In this document: one piece after another, positions 52,208 to 60,948 of the stretch
How positions within the stretch are numbered: the stretch's first letter is position 1
Layout of the letters: each line of letters starts with the position of its first letter
NCBI GenBank assembly: GCA_050486285.1
Contig: JBJHCZ010000005.1
Coordinates: 95,467-159,466 of the forward strand
Source of the DNA: JAITWN01 sp050486285
GTDB lineage: Bacteria; Pseudomonadota; Gammaproteobacteria; SZUA-140
Reading direction: 5' to 3'
DNA length: 64,000 nucleotides
Program-made: the position numbers and the translations under genes
The notes under the pieces: model-generated
Database searches by the model: none
What the model was told of the DNA's origin: nothing
Seen by the model: the letters and a program-made list of their open reading frames with translations, nothing else

Positions 52208-53518
52208 ATGAGCATTCCGATGACAACCGCCGGCCGGTGGCCGCTCCTAGCGCTGGTTTTCGCGCTCTCACTCGTCGCGCTGCCGGCGACCGCCGCCGCC
52301 GCGCCGGTCGAGATCGACCGCATCGTCGCGATCGTCGACAACGACATCATCTCCCACACCGAGCTGATGGAGCAGATCCGCACCGTGCGCGCGCAGTTGC
52401 GGCAGCAGCGCATCAACCCGCCCTCCGAGCGCATCCTCCAGCGGCAGGTGCTGGAACGCATGGTGCTCGAACAGATCCAGCTCCAGCTCGCCGAGGACAT
52501 CGGGATCCTCGTCGACGACGACAACCTCAACCAGGCGATCAGCGGCATCGCGACCCAGAACAACCTCTCGCTCAGCGAGTTCCGCGCCGTACTGCAGGAA
52601 GAGGGCTTCGACTTCGCGAAGTTCCGCGAGAACATTCGCAAGGAAATGATCCTGCATCGCCTGCGCCAGCAGCAGGTCGACAACCGGGTCGTCGTCACCG
52701 ACCAGGAGGTCGAGAACTTTCTCGCGACCCAGCGCCGCCAGGGACAGGGCTCCGACGAATACCACCTCGGCCATATCCTCGTTGCCGCGCCGGACGGCGC
52801 CAGTCCGGAACAGATACGGGAGACGCGGGAACGCGCAGAGGCAATACTTGCCCGACTGCGTAATGGAGAGGATTTCAGCCAGGTTGCCATCGCCTCGTCG
52901 GATGGACAGCACGCGCTGTCCGGCGGCGACCTCGGCTGGCGCAGGGCCGGCGAACTGCCGACGCTGTTCGCCGAAACCGTCCCGCAGATGCGACCCGGCG
53001 AGGTCAGCGACCTGATCCGCAGTGGCAGCGGCTTCCATATCGTCAAGCTGCACGGGCATCGCTCGGGAGAGACCCGGGTGCTGACGCAGACGCGGGCGCG
53101 CCATATCCTTGTCGAGACCAGCGAACTGCTCGGCGAAGAAGCCGCGCGTCAACTGCTGCGGGAACTCAAGGAACGCATCGCGGCCGGCGCGAGTTTCGCC
53201 GACCTCGCCCATGCCCATTCGGACGATGTCGCCAGCGCCTCGACCGGTGGCGATCTCGGCTGGGTCAATCCCGGCGAGATGGTGCCCGAGTTCGAACAGG
53301 CAATGGCGGCGCTCGAGGTCGGCGAGATCAGCGAACCGGTGCAGTCGCCGTTCGGCTGGCACCTGGTGCAGGTCGTCGCCCGGCGCGAGCGCGACGTCAC
53401 CGAGGAATTCACACGCGAGATGGCGCGCGAATCGATCTACCGGCGCAAGGCGGAAGAGGAATTCTCCGACTGGCTGCGCAGACTTCGCGAAGACGCCTAC
53501 GTTGAATATCGCCTCTAG
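52208..53518 (+). CDS. surA: Periplasmic chaperone/peptidyl-prolyl isomerase SurA
   Basis: SurA escorts outer-membrane proteins, including LptD, through the periplasm. The 436 residues have a signal peptide ending ATAAAAP, an N-terminal chaperone domain starting VEIDRIVAIVDNDIISHTEL, two parvulin domains (about 175-275 and 285-385; both with GGDLGW) and a short C-terminal helix. It follows lptD by 27 nt. Confidence 0.96.
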   Translation: MSIPMTTAGRWPLLALVFALSLVALPATAAAAPVEIDRIVAIVDNDIISHTELMEQIRTVRAQLRQQRINPPSERILQRQVLERMVLEQIQLQLAEDIGILVDDDNLNQAISGIATQNNLSLSEFRAVLQEEGFDFAKFRENIRKEMILHRLRQQQVDNRVVVTDQEVENFLATQRRQGQGSDEYHLGHILVAAPDGASPEQIRETRERAEAILARLRNGEDFSQVAIASSDGQHALSGGDLGWRRAGELPTLFAETVPQMRPGEVSDLIRSGSGFHIVKLHGHRSGETRVLTQTRARHILVETSELLGEEAARQLLRELKERIAAGASFADLAHAHSDDVASASTGGDLGWVNPGEMVPEFEQAMAALEVGEISEPVQSPFGWHLVQVVARRERDVTEEFTREMARESIYRRKAEEEFSDWLRRLREDAYVEYRL

Positions 53519-53519
53519 C

Positions 53520-53660
53520 CGGTTGGCTGTTGAAAGCGTTCGCCGGGTTTTCTCCGCGAATGGCTCGCCTCGCTGCCGCTGCGCGGCACCCTTCGGGCTC
53601 CGGCGAGGCTGCGCTTGACTTCGCTGCGCAAACCCGGCGAACGCTTTCAACAGCCAACCG
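53520..53660. repeat. Long hairpin between surA and pdxA
   Basis: Perfect 31-nt arms (53520-53550 and 53630-53660) begin CGGTTGGCTGTTGAAAGCG. The 79-nt interior includes 32 bases repeated at 27388-27419 in reverse. The element lies between two co-directional genes of one operon and may reduce read-through into pdxA-rsmA. Confidence 0.85.
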
Positions 53661-53681
53661 ACGGTAACCGGAGGGCGGATC

Positions 53682-54689
53682 TTGCATCCTGAACGACCGC
53701 CGGTGATCGCCGTCACCCCCGGTGAACCCGCGGGTATCGGTCCCGACCTCTGCCTGCAGACGCTCGCGCGCAGGCCGGAGGCGAATTATGTCGTCATCGC
53801 CGATCCCGGCGTGCTCGAGCGGCGCATGCGCCGGCTGGGTCTCGAATTGACCCTGGTCGATTACCACGGCGATGCGGAGCCGCACACGGCACGGCGCGGC
53901 ACGATCACCGTATTACCGCTCGCGGCCGCAAACCCGGAGGTCTGCGGCGAGCCGGATACCGCCAACGCCGCCTATGTGCTCGAATCACTCAGGACCGCGG
54001 TCGCCGGTTGTCTCGACGGACGCTTCGACGCGATGGTGACCGGCCCGGTCCACAAGGGCGTCATCAACCGCGCCGGCGTCCGCTTTTCGGGGCATACCGA
54101 ATATCTCGCGATGCTGACCGCGACGCCGGACGTCGTCATGATGCTGGCGACGCGCGGCCTGCGCGTCGCGCTGGCGACCACGCACGTCGCCCTCAGGGAC
54201 GTCTTCGACGGCATCACCCCCGAGCGCATCGAGGCGGTCCTGCGCACGACGCATCGCGGACTACGCGATCTGTTCGGAATCGACGCGCCGCGCCTGCTGG
54301 TATGCGGACTGAATCCGCACGCGGGCGAGGACGGTGAACTCGGCACCGAGGAGATCGAGAGCATCACGCCGGTGATCCGCCGGCTTGCGCGCGAAGGCAT
54401 GACCATCCACGGCCCACGCCCGGCCGACACCGCGTTCCTGCCTGAACTGCTCGCCGAAACCGACGCCGTGGTCGCGATGTACCATGACCAGGGCCTGCCG
54501 GTGCTCAAGCACATGGGCTTCGGCAATGCGATCAACATTACCCTCGGATTGCCGCTGATCCGCACCTCGGTCGATCATGGCACCGCCCTCGAACTTGCCG
54601 GCAGCGGGCGCGCGCGTGCCGGCAGCCTCGAACTCGCGCTCGACACCGCGGCCGCCATGGCCGTTCACCGGCGCGCGCGCGCGACCTGA
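53682..54689 (+). CDS. pdxA: 4-hydroxythreonine-4-phosphate dehydrogenase PdxA
   Basis: PdxA oxidises 4-phosphohydroxy-threonine in pyridoxal phosphate synthesis. The start VIAVTPGEPAGIGPDLC is the family signature. Metal-ligand histidines are in GHTEYLA near 130, TTHVALRDV near 167 and MYHDQGLPVLKHMGFG near 268. Length 335 is normal. TTG 53682 has GGAGG 7 nt upstream; GTG 53703 is the alternative. Confidence 0.95.
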   Translation: MHPERPPVIAVTPGEPAGIGPDLCLQTLARRPEANYVVIADPGVLERRMRRLGLELTLVDYHGDAEPHTARRGTITVLPLAAANPEVCGEPDTANAAYVLESLRTAVAGCLDGRFDAMVTGPVHKGVINRAGVRFSGHTEYLAMLTATPDVVMMLATRGLRVALATTHVALRDVFDGITPERIEAVLRTTHRGLRDLFGIDAPRLLVCGLNPHAGEDGELGTEEIESITPVIRRLAREGMTIHGPRPADTAFLPELLAETDAVVAMYHDQGLPVLKHMGFGNAINITLGLPLIRTSVDHGTALELAGSGRARAGSLELALDTAAAMAVHRRARAT

Positions 54690-54695
54690 GGCGTC

Positions 54696-55502
54696 ATGCA
54701 TCGTCCCCGCAAGCGCTTCGGACAGAACTTCCTTCACGCCCCCGATATCATCAGCCGCATCGTTCGCGCGATCTCGCCCGGCGCCGAACAACGCCTGCTC
54801 GAGATCGGGCCGGGCCGGGGTGCGCTGACCCTGCCGCTGCTCGAGGCCGGCGCCGATCTCGATGTCGTCGAACTCGATCGCGACCTGATCCCCGCGCTCG
54901 AGGCACTGCCCGCGCGCGCGAAAGGCAGACTGCGCGTGCACCAGGCCGACGCCCTCGATTTCGATGTCTGTGCCGTGGCCGGCGGGACAAGGCTGCGCGT
55001 CGTCGGCAATCTGCCCTATAACATTTCGACCCCGCTGATCTTCCGCCTGCTCGAGCAGCGCCACTGCATCGAGGACATGCATTTCATGCTGCAGAAGGAA
55101 GTCGTCGACCGGATGTCGGCCAAACCCGGCGGCAAGGACTACGGCAGGCTGAGCGTGATGGTCCAGTGCCAATGCGCGGTCGATCGGCTGTTCCTGATCG
55201 GCCCGGGCGCCTTCAATCCGCCACCGAAGGTCGAATCGGCCTTCGTGCGTCTGGTCCCTCACACGCGCCCGCCGGTCGACATCGCGAACCCGGCGATATT
55301 CGCGGATGTCGTCCGCCTGGCCTTCATGTACCGGCGCAAGACCCTGCGCAACGCGCTGTCGACGCTGCTCGACGGCGCCGCGATCGAAGCCGCCGGCGTC
55401 GATCCCGGCCTGCGCGCCGAACAACTCACGCTGTCAGACTTCGCCCGCCTCGCCGCGCAACTTCCCCGAGACGCTACCCCGCAGGACCTCAGGAGAATAT
55501 AA
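54696..55502 (+). CDS. rsmA: 16S rRNA dimethyladenosine transferase RsmA
   Basis: RsmA (KsgA) dimethylates A1518 and A1519 of 16S rRNA late in 30S assembly. The 268 residues contain KRFGQNFLH at the start, the SAM loop LEIGPGRGALTLPLLE near residue 36 and the catalytic NLPYNIS near 107. The stop is followed immediately by the nested inverted-repeat element. Confidence 0.97.
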   Translation: MHRPRKRFGQNFLHAPDIISRIVRAISPGAEQRLLEIGPGRGALTLPLLEAGADLDVVELDRDLIPALEALPARAKGRLRVHQADALDFDVCAVAGGTRLRVVGNLPYNISTPLIFRLLEQRHCIEDMHFMLQKEVVDRMSAKPGGKDYGRLSVMVQCQCAVDRLFLIGPGAFNPPPKVESAFVRLVPHTRPPVDIANPAIFADVVRLAFMYRRKTLRNALSTLLDGAAIEAAGVDPGLRAEQLTLSDFARLAAQLPRDATPQDLRRI

Positions 55503-55764
55503 GATGCGTTGAGCGCAGCGAGTTGCATCGACGTCGCGTCGGTGGCAAGCAGGGTCCGGACCCTGCCGCGAGCGCGTGCCACAGCCACAGGCCGCCGCGC
55601 CCTGCCTTTCGTTGCCATGACCTTCCGCCGCAGGGATGCGGCGGGGAGCTACATGGATGTATTAACGCGTGTCATGGCAACGAAAGGCAGGGCGCGGCGG
55701 CCGGGAAGTTGGCAGAACGCTTTTGCGGGCGGGAGTCAATGCAGCTCGCTGCGCTCACCGCATC
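55503..55764. repeat. Nested inverted-repeat element between convergent genes (copy 2)
   Basis: Outer arms 55503-55528 and 55739-55764 (26 nt, two mismatches). Inner arms 55590-55621 and 55671-55702 (32 nt, perfect). The centre contains GCCGCAGGGATGCGGC and ACATGGATGTATT, as in the element at 216-417, but the arm sequences are unrelated to that copy. It occupies nearly all of the 286-base gap between rsmA and plsC. Confidence 0.85.
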
Positions 55765-55788
55765 ATGGAAATCATCCGGGGCGTCTGC

Positions 55789-56505
55789 TCAGGGCTTGAG
55801 GGTGCTGAGCTCGCGCGACTTCGCCTCGATCCAGTCGCGCGCCTCGTCGCGGATCTGTTCCGGGGTCTTGCCGCGCGTCTCGATAGGCGGGCCGATCGCA
55901 AGCGTGATCGTGCCCGGCCGCTTGACGAAGCCCTTGCGCGGCCAGAACTCGCCGGCATTGTGCGCGACCGGGACGACCGGATAGCCGGTCGTCGCCGCGA
56001 GCACTGCGCCGCCGATGCCGTAACGACCGGTCTCTCCCGGCGCGACACGGGTGCCCTCCGGGAACACCATAACCCAGCGCCCGTCGGCGAGATGCCGTGC
56101 GCCCTGCTCGACCAGTTGCTCGATCGCCTTGCGACCGCCACGGCGATCGATCGCGATCGGATGGAGCATCGCAATCCCCCAGCCGAAAAGCGGAATACGC
56201 AGCAGCTCGCGCTTCATCAACCAGACCTGGTAGGGCAGGATCTCGGGGAGCGCGAAGGTCTCCCAGGTCGACTGGTGCTTGCAGAACGCGATTGCCGCGC
56301 CTTGCGGGATATGCTCGCGCCCCTCGATCCGGTAATCGAGGCCGCAGCTCACGCGCAGCCACCAGATGTTGAAACGCGCCCAGCTGGTGATGAAGCGATA
56401 GCGGCTGCGCACCGGAACCGGGAAGGTCATCAGCACAAACGGTGCATAGACGATCGTGGACAGCCACAGCCCGAGCGCGAACAACAGCGAGCGCGGCAAC
56501 AGCAT
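55789..56505 (-). CDS. plsC: 1-acyl-glycerol-3-phosphate acyltransferase family protein
   Basis: A 238-residue lysophospholipid acyltransferase with an N-terminal membrane segment. The catalytic motif is HQSTWE near residue 77 (an HX4E variant of HX4D), and the phosphate-binding FPEGTR is near 150. The His remains; the Glu in place of Asp occurs in other gammaproteobacterial paralogues. It lies 4 nt after gmhB on the minus strand. Confidence 0.9.
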   Translation of the reverse strand: MLLPRSLLFALGLWLSTIVYAPFVLMTFPVPVRSRYRFITSWARFNIWWLRVSCGLDYRIEGREHIPQGAAIAFCKHQSTWETFALPEILPYQVWLMKRELLRIPLFGWGIAMLHPIAIDRRGGRKAIEQLVEQGARHLADGRWVMVFPEGTRVAPGETGRYGIGGAVLAATTGYPVVPVAHNAGEFWPRKGFVKRPGTITLAIGPPIETRGKTPEQIRDEARDWIEAKSRELSTLKP

Positions 56506-56509
56506 CCTG

Positions 56510-57052
56510 TCAGGCCGCTTCCGTCTGCCTGATCACCGCATCGGCAACCGAGCCAAGATCGGGATAGGCCGTAACATCGCCGGACGGCGTCTCGACCATC
56601 CTGCGGCAACGCTCGGGATCGATCAGCATCGCCCGCATGCCGAGCGAACGCGCCATGTGAATGTTGTCGAGAGAATCGCTGACGAAGGGAATGCCGCCGA
56701 GATCCATGTCCAGCCGCCTGCCGATCTCGACCAGCAGCCCGGGCTTCGGCATGCGGCAGGGACAGGCCTCATCGATACGGTGCGGACAGTACAGCAGCGC
56801 GTCTATCCTGCCGCCTTCGCGCGCAGCCTCGGTCTTCATCTTGGCGTGGATGCGCGCCAGCGTACCGCTGTCGAGCCCGCCTTCACCAATGTCCGGCTGA
56901 TTGGTGACCACGATGACGTTGAAGTGCGCGAATGTCAGCCGCGCGATCGCGCGCAGGCTGCCGGGCAGCGCGTGCCAGTCGTCCGGCGAGCGTATGTTCC
57001 CTTTCGGTATGCGGTTGATGACGCCGTCACGGCAAAGCACGATCGGCCGCAT
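56510..57052 (-). CDS. gmhB: GmhB-like HAD phosphatase with Cys in place of the catalytic Asp
   Basis: A 180-residue member of the D,D-heptose 1,7-bisphosphate phosphatase family of LPS core synthesis. The normal motif is LDRDGVIN; here it is L-C7-R-D9-G-V-I-N, so the nucleophilic Asp is Cys (codon TGC). Other parts look intact: SPDDWHALPGSL, VVTNQ, the zinc site CPH/CPC near 90-98, KPGLL and SDSLDNI. It may be inactive, or have altered chemistry. ATG 57052 is preferred over TTG 57058. It lies just after glyS. Confidence 0.85.
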   Translation of the reverse strand: MRPIVLCRDGVINRIPKGNIRSPDDWHALPGSLRAIARLTFAHFNVIVVTNQPDIGEGGLDSGTLARIHAKMKTEAAREGGRIDALLYCPHRIDEACPCRMPKPGLLVEIGRRLDMDLGGIPFVSDSLDNIHMARSLGMRAMLIDPERCRRMVETPSGDVTAYPDLGSVADAVIRQTEAA

Positions 57053-57054
57053 CG

Positions 57055-59160
57055 TCAACCCCTGCCTTCCACCTGGCTGAACAGACAGGACAGGTCGGCA
57101 ACCTGCATGAACTGGCCGTGCAGGCGCTGCAGCAACGCGAGACGATTGTCGCGCACCGCCGCATCTTCGCTCATCACCAGTACCTGGTCGAAGAAGGCAT
57201 CGACCGGCGCGCGCAGAGCGGCCAGCCGCTTGAGCGCCTCGGCGTAATCCCCTGCATCGATCAGCGGTATGGCATCGCGCATCGCATCGTCGAGCGCCGA
57301 GGCCAGCGCCCGTTCGGCGGCGTCCGTCAGCAGGCTGTCGTCGACGCGATCGGCGGGCCGCTCGCCGGATTTCCTGAGGATATTCGCGATGCGCTTGTTG
57401 GCCGCAGCCAGGCTCTCGGCTTCGGGCAGGGTGCTGAACATCCTGACCGCGCGCACGCGCGCGTCGAAATCCGCGGGACGGCCGACGCGCCGGGACAGTA
57501 CCGCGTCGAATATCTCGCTGCCGATGCCGGCATCGTGATACCAGGCGCGCAGACGCTCCATCATGAACGCGAACAGCTGTTCGCGCTGCTCGCCGCCATG
57601 CCCGATGCCGGCGCCCTGGCGGCGGTAGCCGTCGAATGCGGCCTCGATCAGCGGCACGAGGTCCAGACGGAGGCCACCCTCGATGATGATGCGCAGGACG
57701 CCGAGCGCGGCGCGCCTGAGCGCGAACGGATCCTTGTCGCCGGTCGGAGCGCGGCCGAGGCCGAAGATGCCGGCCAGCGTATCGAGCCGGTCGGCGATCG
57801 CAACGGCCTGTCCGGCGGTCGTCGCCGGCAGCGCATCGCCCGCCGAACGCGGCAGGTAATGTTCGGCAACGGCCGCGGCAACCTCGCCGGGCTCGCCGTC
57901 ATGCGCGGCATAGTAGCCGCCCATGACGCCCTGCAGTTCCGGGAACTCCCCGACCATGTCGGTCATCAGGTCGCATTTGCACAGCCAGCCCGCGCGCTCG
58001 GCGGCATAGCGGTCGCCGCCGATATCCGCGGCGATGATCGCAGCCAGCGCAGCGACGCGTTCGCCCTTCTGGTACAGCGTGCCGAGTCCGCGCTGGAAGA
58101 CCACCCTTTCGAGTTCATCGATGCGCGCATCGAGACGGCGTTTGCGGTCCTGGTTCCAGAAGAACATCGCGTCGCTGAGGCGGGGCCGGATCACGCGCTC
58201 GTTGCCGGCGCGCACCATGGCAGGATCACGGCTTTCGATATTGCTGACGGTGATGAAGGCGGGCAGCAGGCGGCCGCCGGCGTCACGCAGGTGAAAATAC
58301 TTCTGATGCTGCTTCATCACCGAGATCAGCACCTCCTCCGGCAAGTCGAGGAAGCGCGCCTCGAAATGGCCGGTCACCGCGCGCGGCCATTCGACGATCG
58401 CGGTGACCTCATCGAGCAGGGCATCGTCGATGTCGGCGCGCGCGCCGGCCTTTGCGGCCGCCTCGAGCACCTGCGCGCGCACGGCCTCGCGGCGCAGCGT
58501 GAAGTCGGCGACGACATACCCTTCAGTCTCGAGCAGCGGAATATAGGACGCCGGCCGCGCGAGGTGCAGCGGCCTGTCGCAATGAAAGCGATGCCCGCGG
58601 GTCTCCCTGCCCGCGGTGATCCCGAACAGTTCGAGCGGCACGACATCCTCGCCGTACAGCATCACCATCCAGTGCACGGGGCGGACGAAGCCGGCGTCCA
58701 GCGACCCCCAGCGCATGCGTCGCGGGATCGGCAATGCGGCCAGCGCCTCGGTGACGATGCCCGGCAACAGTTCACGCACGTCGCGACCGCGATGCGCGGT
58801 GCGCGCGACCAGCCACGCGCCCTTGTCCGTTTTCAGGCGTTCCAGCGCATCGACTTCAATGCCGCAGGAACGCGCGAAGCCGAGCGCAGCCGGGGTCGGC
58901 CTGCCGTTTTCGTCGAAGGCAGCGGACAGCGCCGGGCCGCGACGCTCCTCGACGGTATCGGGCTGGACCTCGGCCAGGCGATCGACAAGCACCGCAAGGC
59001 GGCGCGCGCTTGCACAGACGCGCACATCGTCGAAGCCGAGGCTGGCCTTCTGCAAACCGCGCCGGATCGCTTCGCCGAGCGCCTCGCCAAGCCCCCGCAG
59101 GGCCTTCGGCGGCAGCTCCTCGGTGCCGATCTCGAACAGGAAGTCGCGGCGCGCGCTCAC
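57055..59160 (-). CDS. glyS: Glycyl-tRNA synthetase beta subunit
   Basis: The beta subunit of the bacterial alpha2-beta2 glycyl-tRNA synthetase recognises tRNA(Gly). The 701 residues start VSARRDFLFEIGTEELPPKAL, include FWNQDRKRRLDARIDEL near residue 320 and end with a DALR-type anticodon domain. GTG 59160 overlaps the glyQ stop (GTGA), fixing the start and implying coupling. Confidence 0.95.
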   Translation of the reverse strand: MSARRDFLFEIGTEELPPKALRGLGEALGEAIRRGLQKASLGFDDVRVCASARRLAVLVDRLAEVQPDTVEERRGPALSAAFDENGRPTPAALGFARSCGIEVDALERLKTDKGAWLVARTAHRGRDVRELLPGIVTEALAALPIPRRMRWGSLDAGFVRPVHWMVMLYGEDVVPLELFGITAGRETRGHRFHCDRPLHLARPASYIPLLETEGYVVADFTLRREAVRAQVLEAAAKAGARADIDDALLDEVTAIVEWPRAVTGHFEARFLDLPEEVLISVMKQHQKYFHLRDAGGRLLPAFITVSNIESRDPAMVRAGNERVIRPRLSDAMFFWNQDRKRRLDARIDELERVVFQRGLGTLYQKGERVAALAAIIAADIGGDRYAAERAGWLCKCDLMTDMVGEFPELQGVMGGYYAAHDGEPGEVAAAVAEHYLPRSAGDALPATTAGQAVAIADRLDTLAGIFGLGRAPTGDKDPFALRRAALGVLRIIIEGGLRLDLVPLIEAAFDGYRRQGAGIGHGGEQREQLFAFMMERLRAWYHDAGIGSEIFDAVLSRRVGRPADFDARVRAVRMFSTLPEAESLAAANKRIANILRKSGERPADRVDDSLLTDAAERALASALDDAMRDAIPLIDAGDYAEALKRLAALRAPVDAFFDQVLVMSEDAAVRDNRLALLQRLHGQFMQVADLSCLFSQVEGRG

Positions 59161-60077
59161 GACTTGCGCTCCGCGCCGGCGCACATCGGGAATCCGAGCG
59201 CCTCGCGGCGCGCGTAATAGGCCTTCGCGACCGCCTCCGACAGCGCGCGCACCCGGCCGATGTAGCGCGCGCGTTCGCTCACGCTGATCGCCTTGCGGGC
59301 ATCGAGCAGGTTGAACAGATGCGACGACTTCAGCGTCATCTCATAGGCCGCCAGCGGCAGATCGGCCTCGATCAGCCGGCCGCTCTCGGCCTCGCAGGCA
59401 TCGAAAGACGTAAACAGCGTGGCGGTGTCGGCGTACTCGAAATTGTACGCCGACATCTCGACTTCATTCTGGTGAAACACGTCGCCATAGGTCACGATCC
59501 CGGCCGGTCCGCCCCGGCTCCAGACCAGGTCGTAGACGCTCTCGACGCCCTGCAGATACATCGCGATGCGTTCGAGTCCGTAGGTGATCTCGCCGGTGAC
59601 CGGGCGGCAGTCGAGACCGCCGGCCTGCTGGAAGTACGTGAACTGGGTGATCTCCATCCCGTTCAGCCAGACCTCCCAGCCGAGCCCCCAGGCGCCGAGC
59701 GTCGGCGACTCCCAGTTGTCCTCGACGAAACGGATGTCGTGGACCAGCGGATCGATGCCGAGACGATAGAGCGAACCGAGGTAGAGCTGCTGGAAGGCAA
59801 GCGGCGACGGCTTGATGATGACCTGAAGCTGGTAATAGTGCTGCAGCCGGTTCGGGTTCTCGCCGTAACGGCCGTCGGTCGGCCGGCGCGAGGGCTGGAC
59901 ATAGACCGCGGCCCAGGGCTCGGGACCGATCGCGCGCAGGAAGGTCGCCGGATGAAAGGTGCCGGCGCCGACCTCCATATCGTAGGGTTGCAGCATCACG
60001 CAGCCCTGCTCGATCCAGTACTGCTGCAGGGCCATGATCAGGCCCTGGAAGGTCGTGATATCGGGGTTGTCGCTCAT
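59157..60077 (-). CDS. glyQ: Glycyl-tRNA synthetase alpha subunit
   Basis: The alpha subunit holds the class II catalytic site and activates glycine. The 306 residues include TFQGLIMALQQYWIEQGC at the start, QPYDMEVGAGTFHPATFLRA near 34 and PTDGRYGENPNRLQHYYQ near 66. It precedes glyS on the minus strand. Confidence 0.96.
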   Translation of the reverse strand: MSDNPDITTFQGLIMALQQYWIEQGCVMLQPYDMEVGAGTFHPATFLRAIGPEPWAAVYVQPSRRPTDGRYGENPNRLQHYYQLQVIIKPSPLAFQQLYLGSLYRLGIDPLVHDIRFVEDNWESPTLGAWGLGWEVWLNGMEITQFTYFQQAGGLDCRPVTGEITYGLERIAMYLQGVESVYDLVWSRGGPAGIVTYGDVFHQNEVEMSAYNFEYADTATLFTSFDACEAESGRLIEADLPLAAYEMTLKSSHLFNLLDARKAISVSERARYIGRVRALSEAVAKAYYARREALGFPMCAGAERKS

Positions 60078-60214
60078 CGGCTTGCCAGGACTCTGGTTCG
60101 GACGCGGCGGTCGTCCGGAATTGCTCGGGAAGATCAGGATCTTATCAACTGGCTCGCGGTTTCGAAAGCCTCGCCCGCGCTAACGGGCGGGCGCCGGCGG
60201 CCGATGTAGCATTC

Positions 60215-60796
60215 ATGACGCTCAAGCTCACTGCGAACCCTGGATCAGCGGCTGAATGGCGCGCCCTCGTCGGCGAGGCCGAGGCGCTGACCGGCTGCGT
60301 GCTCGGCGAGCGGCTCGAGTCCTATCTCGTCCATCTGCTGATCCGCGTGTCGACTCGGGAGGACCTGTTCGACGGACTGCTTGCCCTCGATCAGTTGACC
60401 GGCCAGCCGCCGCTGAAACCCCGCGCCGAGCACCTGCGCGACATCGGCGACCAGTGCCTGCTGTTCGCCGGCCTGTTCCCGGATCTCGCCGAGCAGCGCG
60501 GGGTCCGCCTGAGCCAGTTCATCAGCCTCGGCCAGACTGCGTACCGCCAGCTCCACGAGCTGCTCGCGGATGAACGCCGCGCACAATTCGCCGATCTCTG
60601 CCTCGCCTTCACCCCCTTGCTCGACCTGCTGCACACGATGCGCGAACTGCGCGCCGGTGAGACCGGCCTGACGCCCCTGCACGCCTTCGATCTGTGGAAC
60701 GACACCGGCAGCCCGCGCGCGCTGCGATATATCCGCGCCTGCACCGGCGCCTTCCCTGTTCGCGATGCCTCGGGACACTCCGCCCTGCTGATGTAG
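60215..60796 (+). CDS. Conserved protein of unknown function
   Basis: A 193-residue, mostly helical soluble protein without signal peptide or recognised motif. Noticeable blocks are LESYLVHLLIRVSTREDLF near residue 33 and QFISLGQTAYRQLHELL near 102. It lies between glyQ (divergent) and the PP-loop gene. The pattern looks like a conserved gammaproteobacterial hypothetical, but I cannot name the family. Confidence 0.7.
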   Translation: MTLKLTANPGSAAEWRALVGEAEALTGCVLGERLESYLVHLLIRVSTREDLFDGLLALDQLTGQPPLKPRAEHLRDIGDQCLLFAGLFPDLAEQRGVRLSQFISLGQTAYRQLHELLADERRAQFADLCLAFTPLLDLLHTMRELRAGETGLTPLHAFDLWNDTGSPRALRYIRACTGAFPVRDASGHSALLM

Positions 60797-60948
60797 GCCG
60801 CTTCCGGCCAGGACTTCACCCTGCCGCGCCCTGCCCGGACCGACCCGCGGCAACGACGGATCTTGTCCTTTCCGACGTTTGGCCCGGCGTTTTGCTATGA
60901 TTGCACTCTTTCCGGGCATGCCCGGACGGACTACGGGACGGCATCGCT

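Noticed and set aside
55820..56505. HX4E in the plsC-like protein as a lost catalytic residue
   Set aside because: Glu in place of Asp occurs in functional relatives of this family, and FPEGTR is intact, so inactivation is not supported.
57118..59217. Plus-strand open frame of 699 codons opposite glyS
   Set aside because: Shadow of glyS; no recognisable domain and typical antisense composition.
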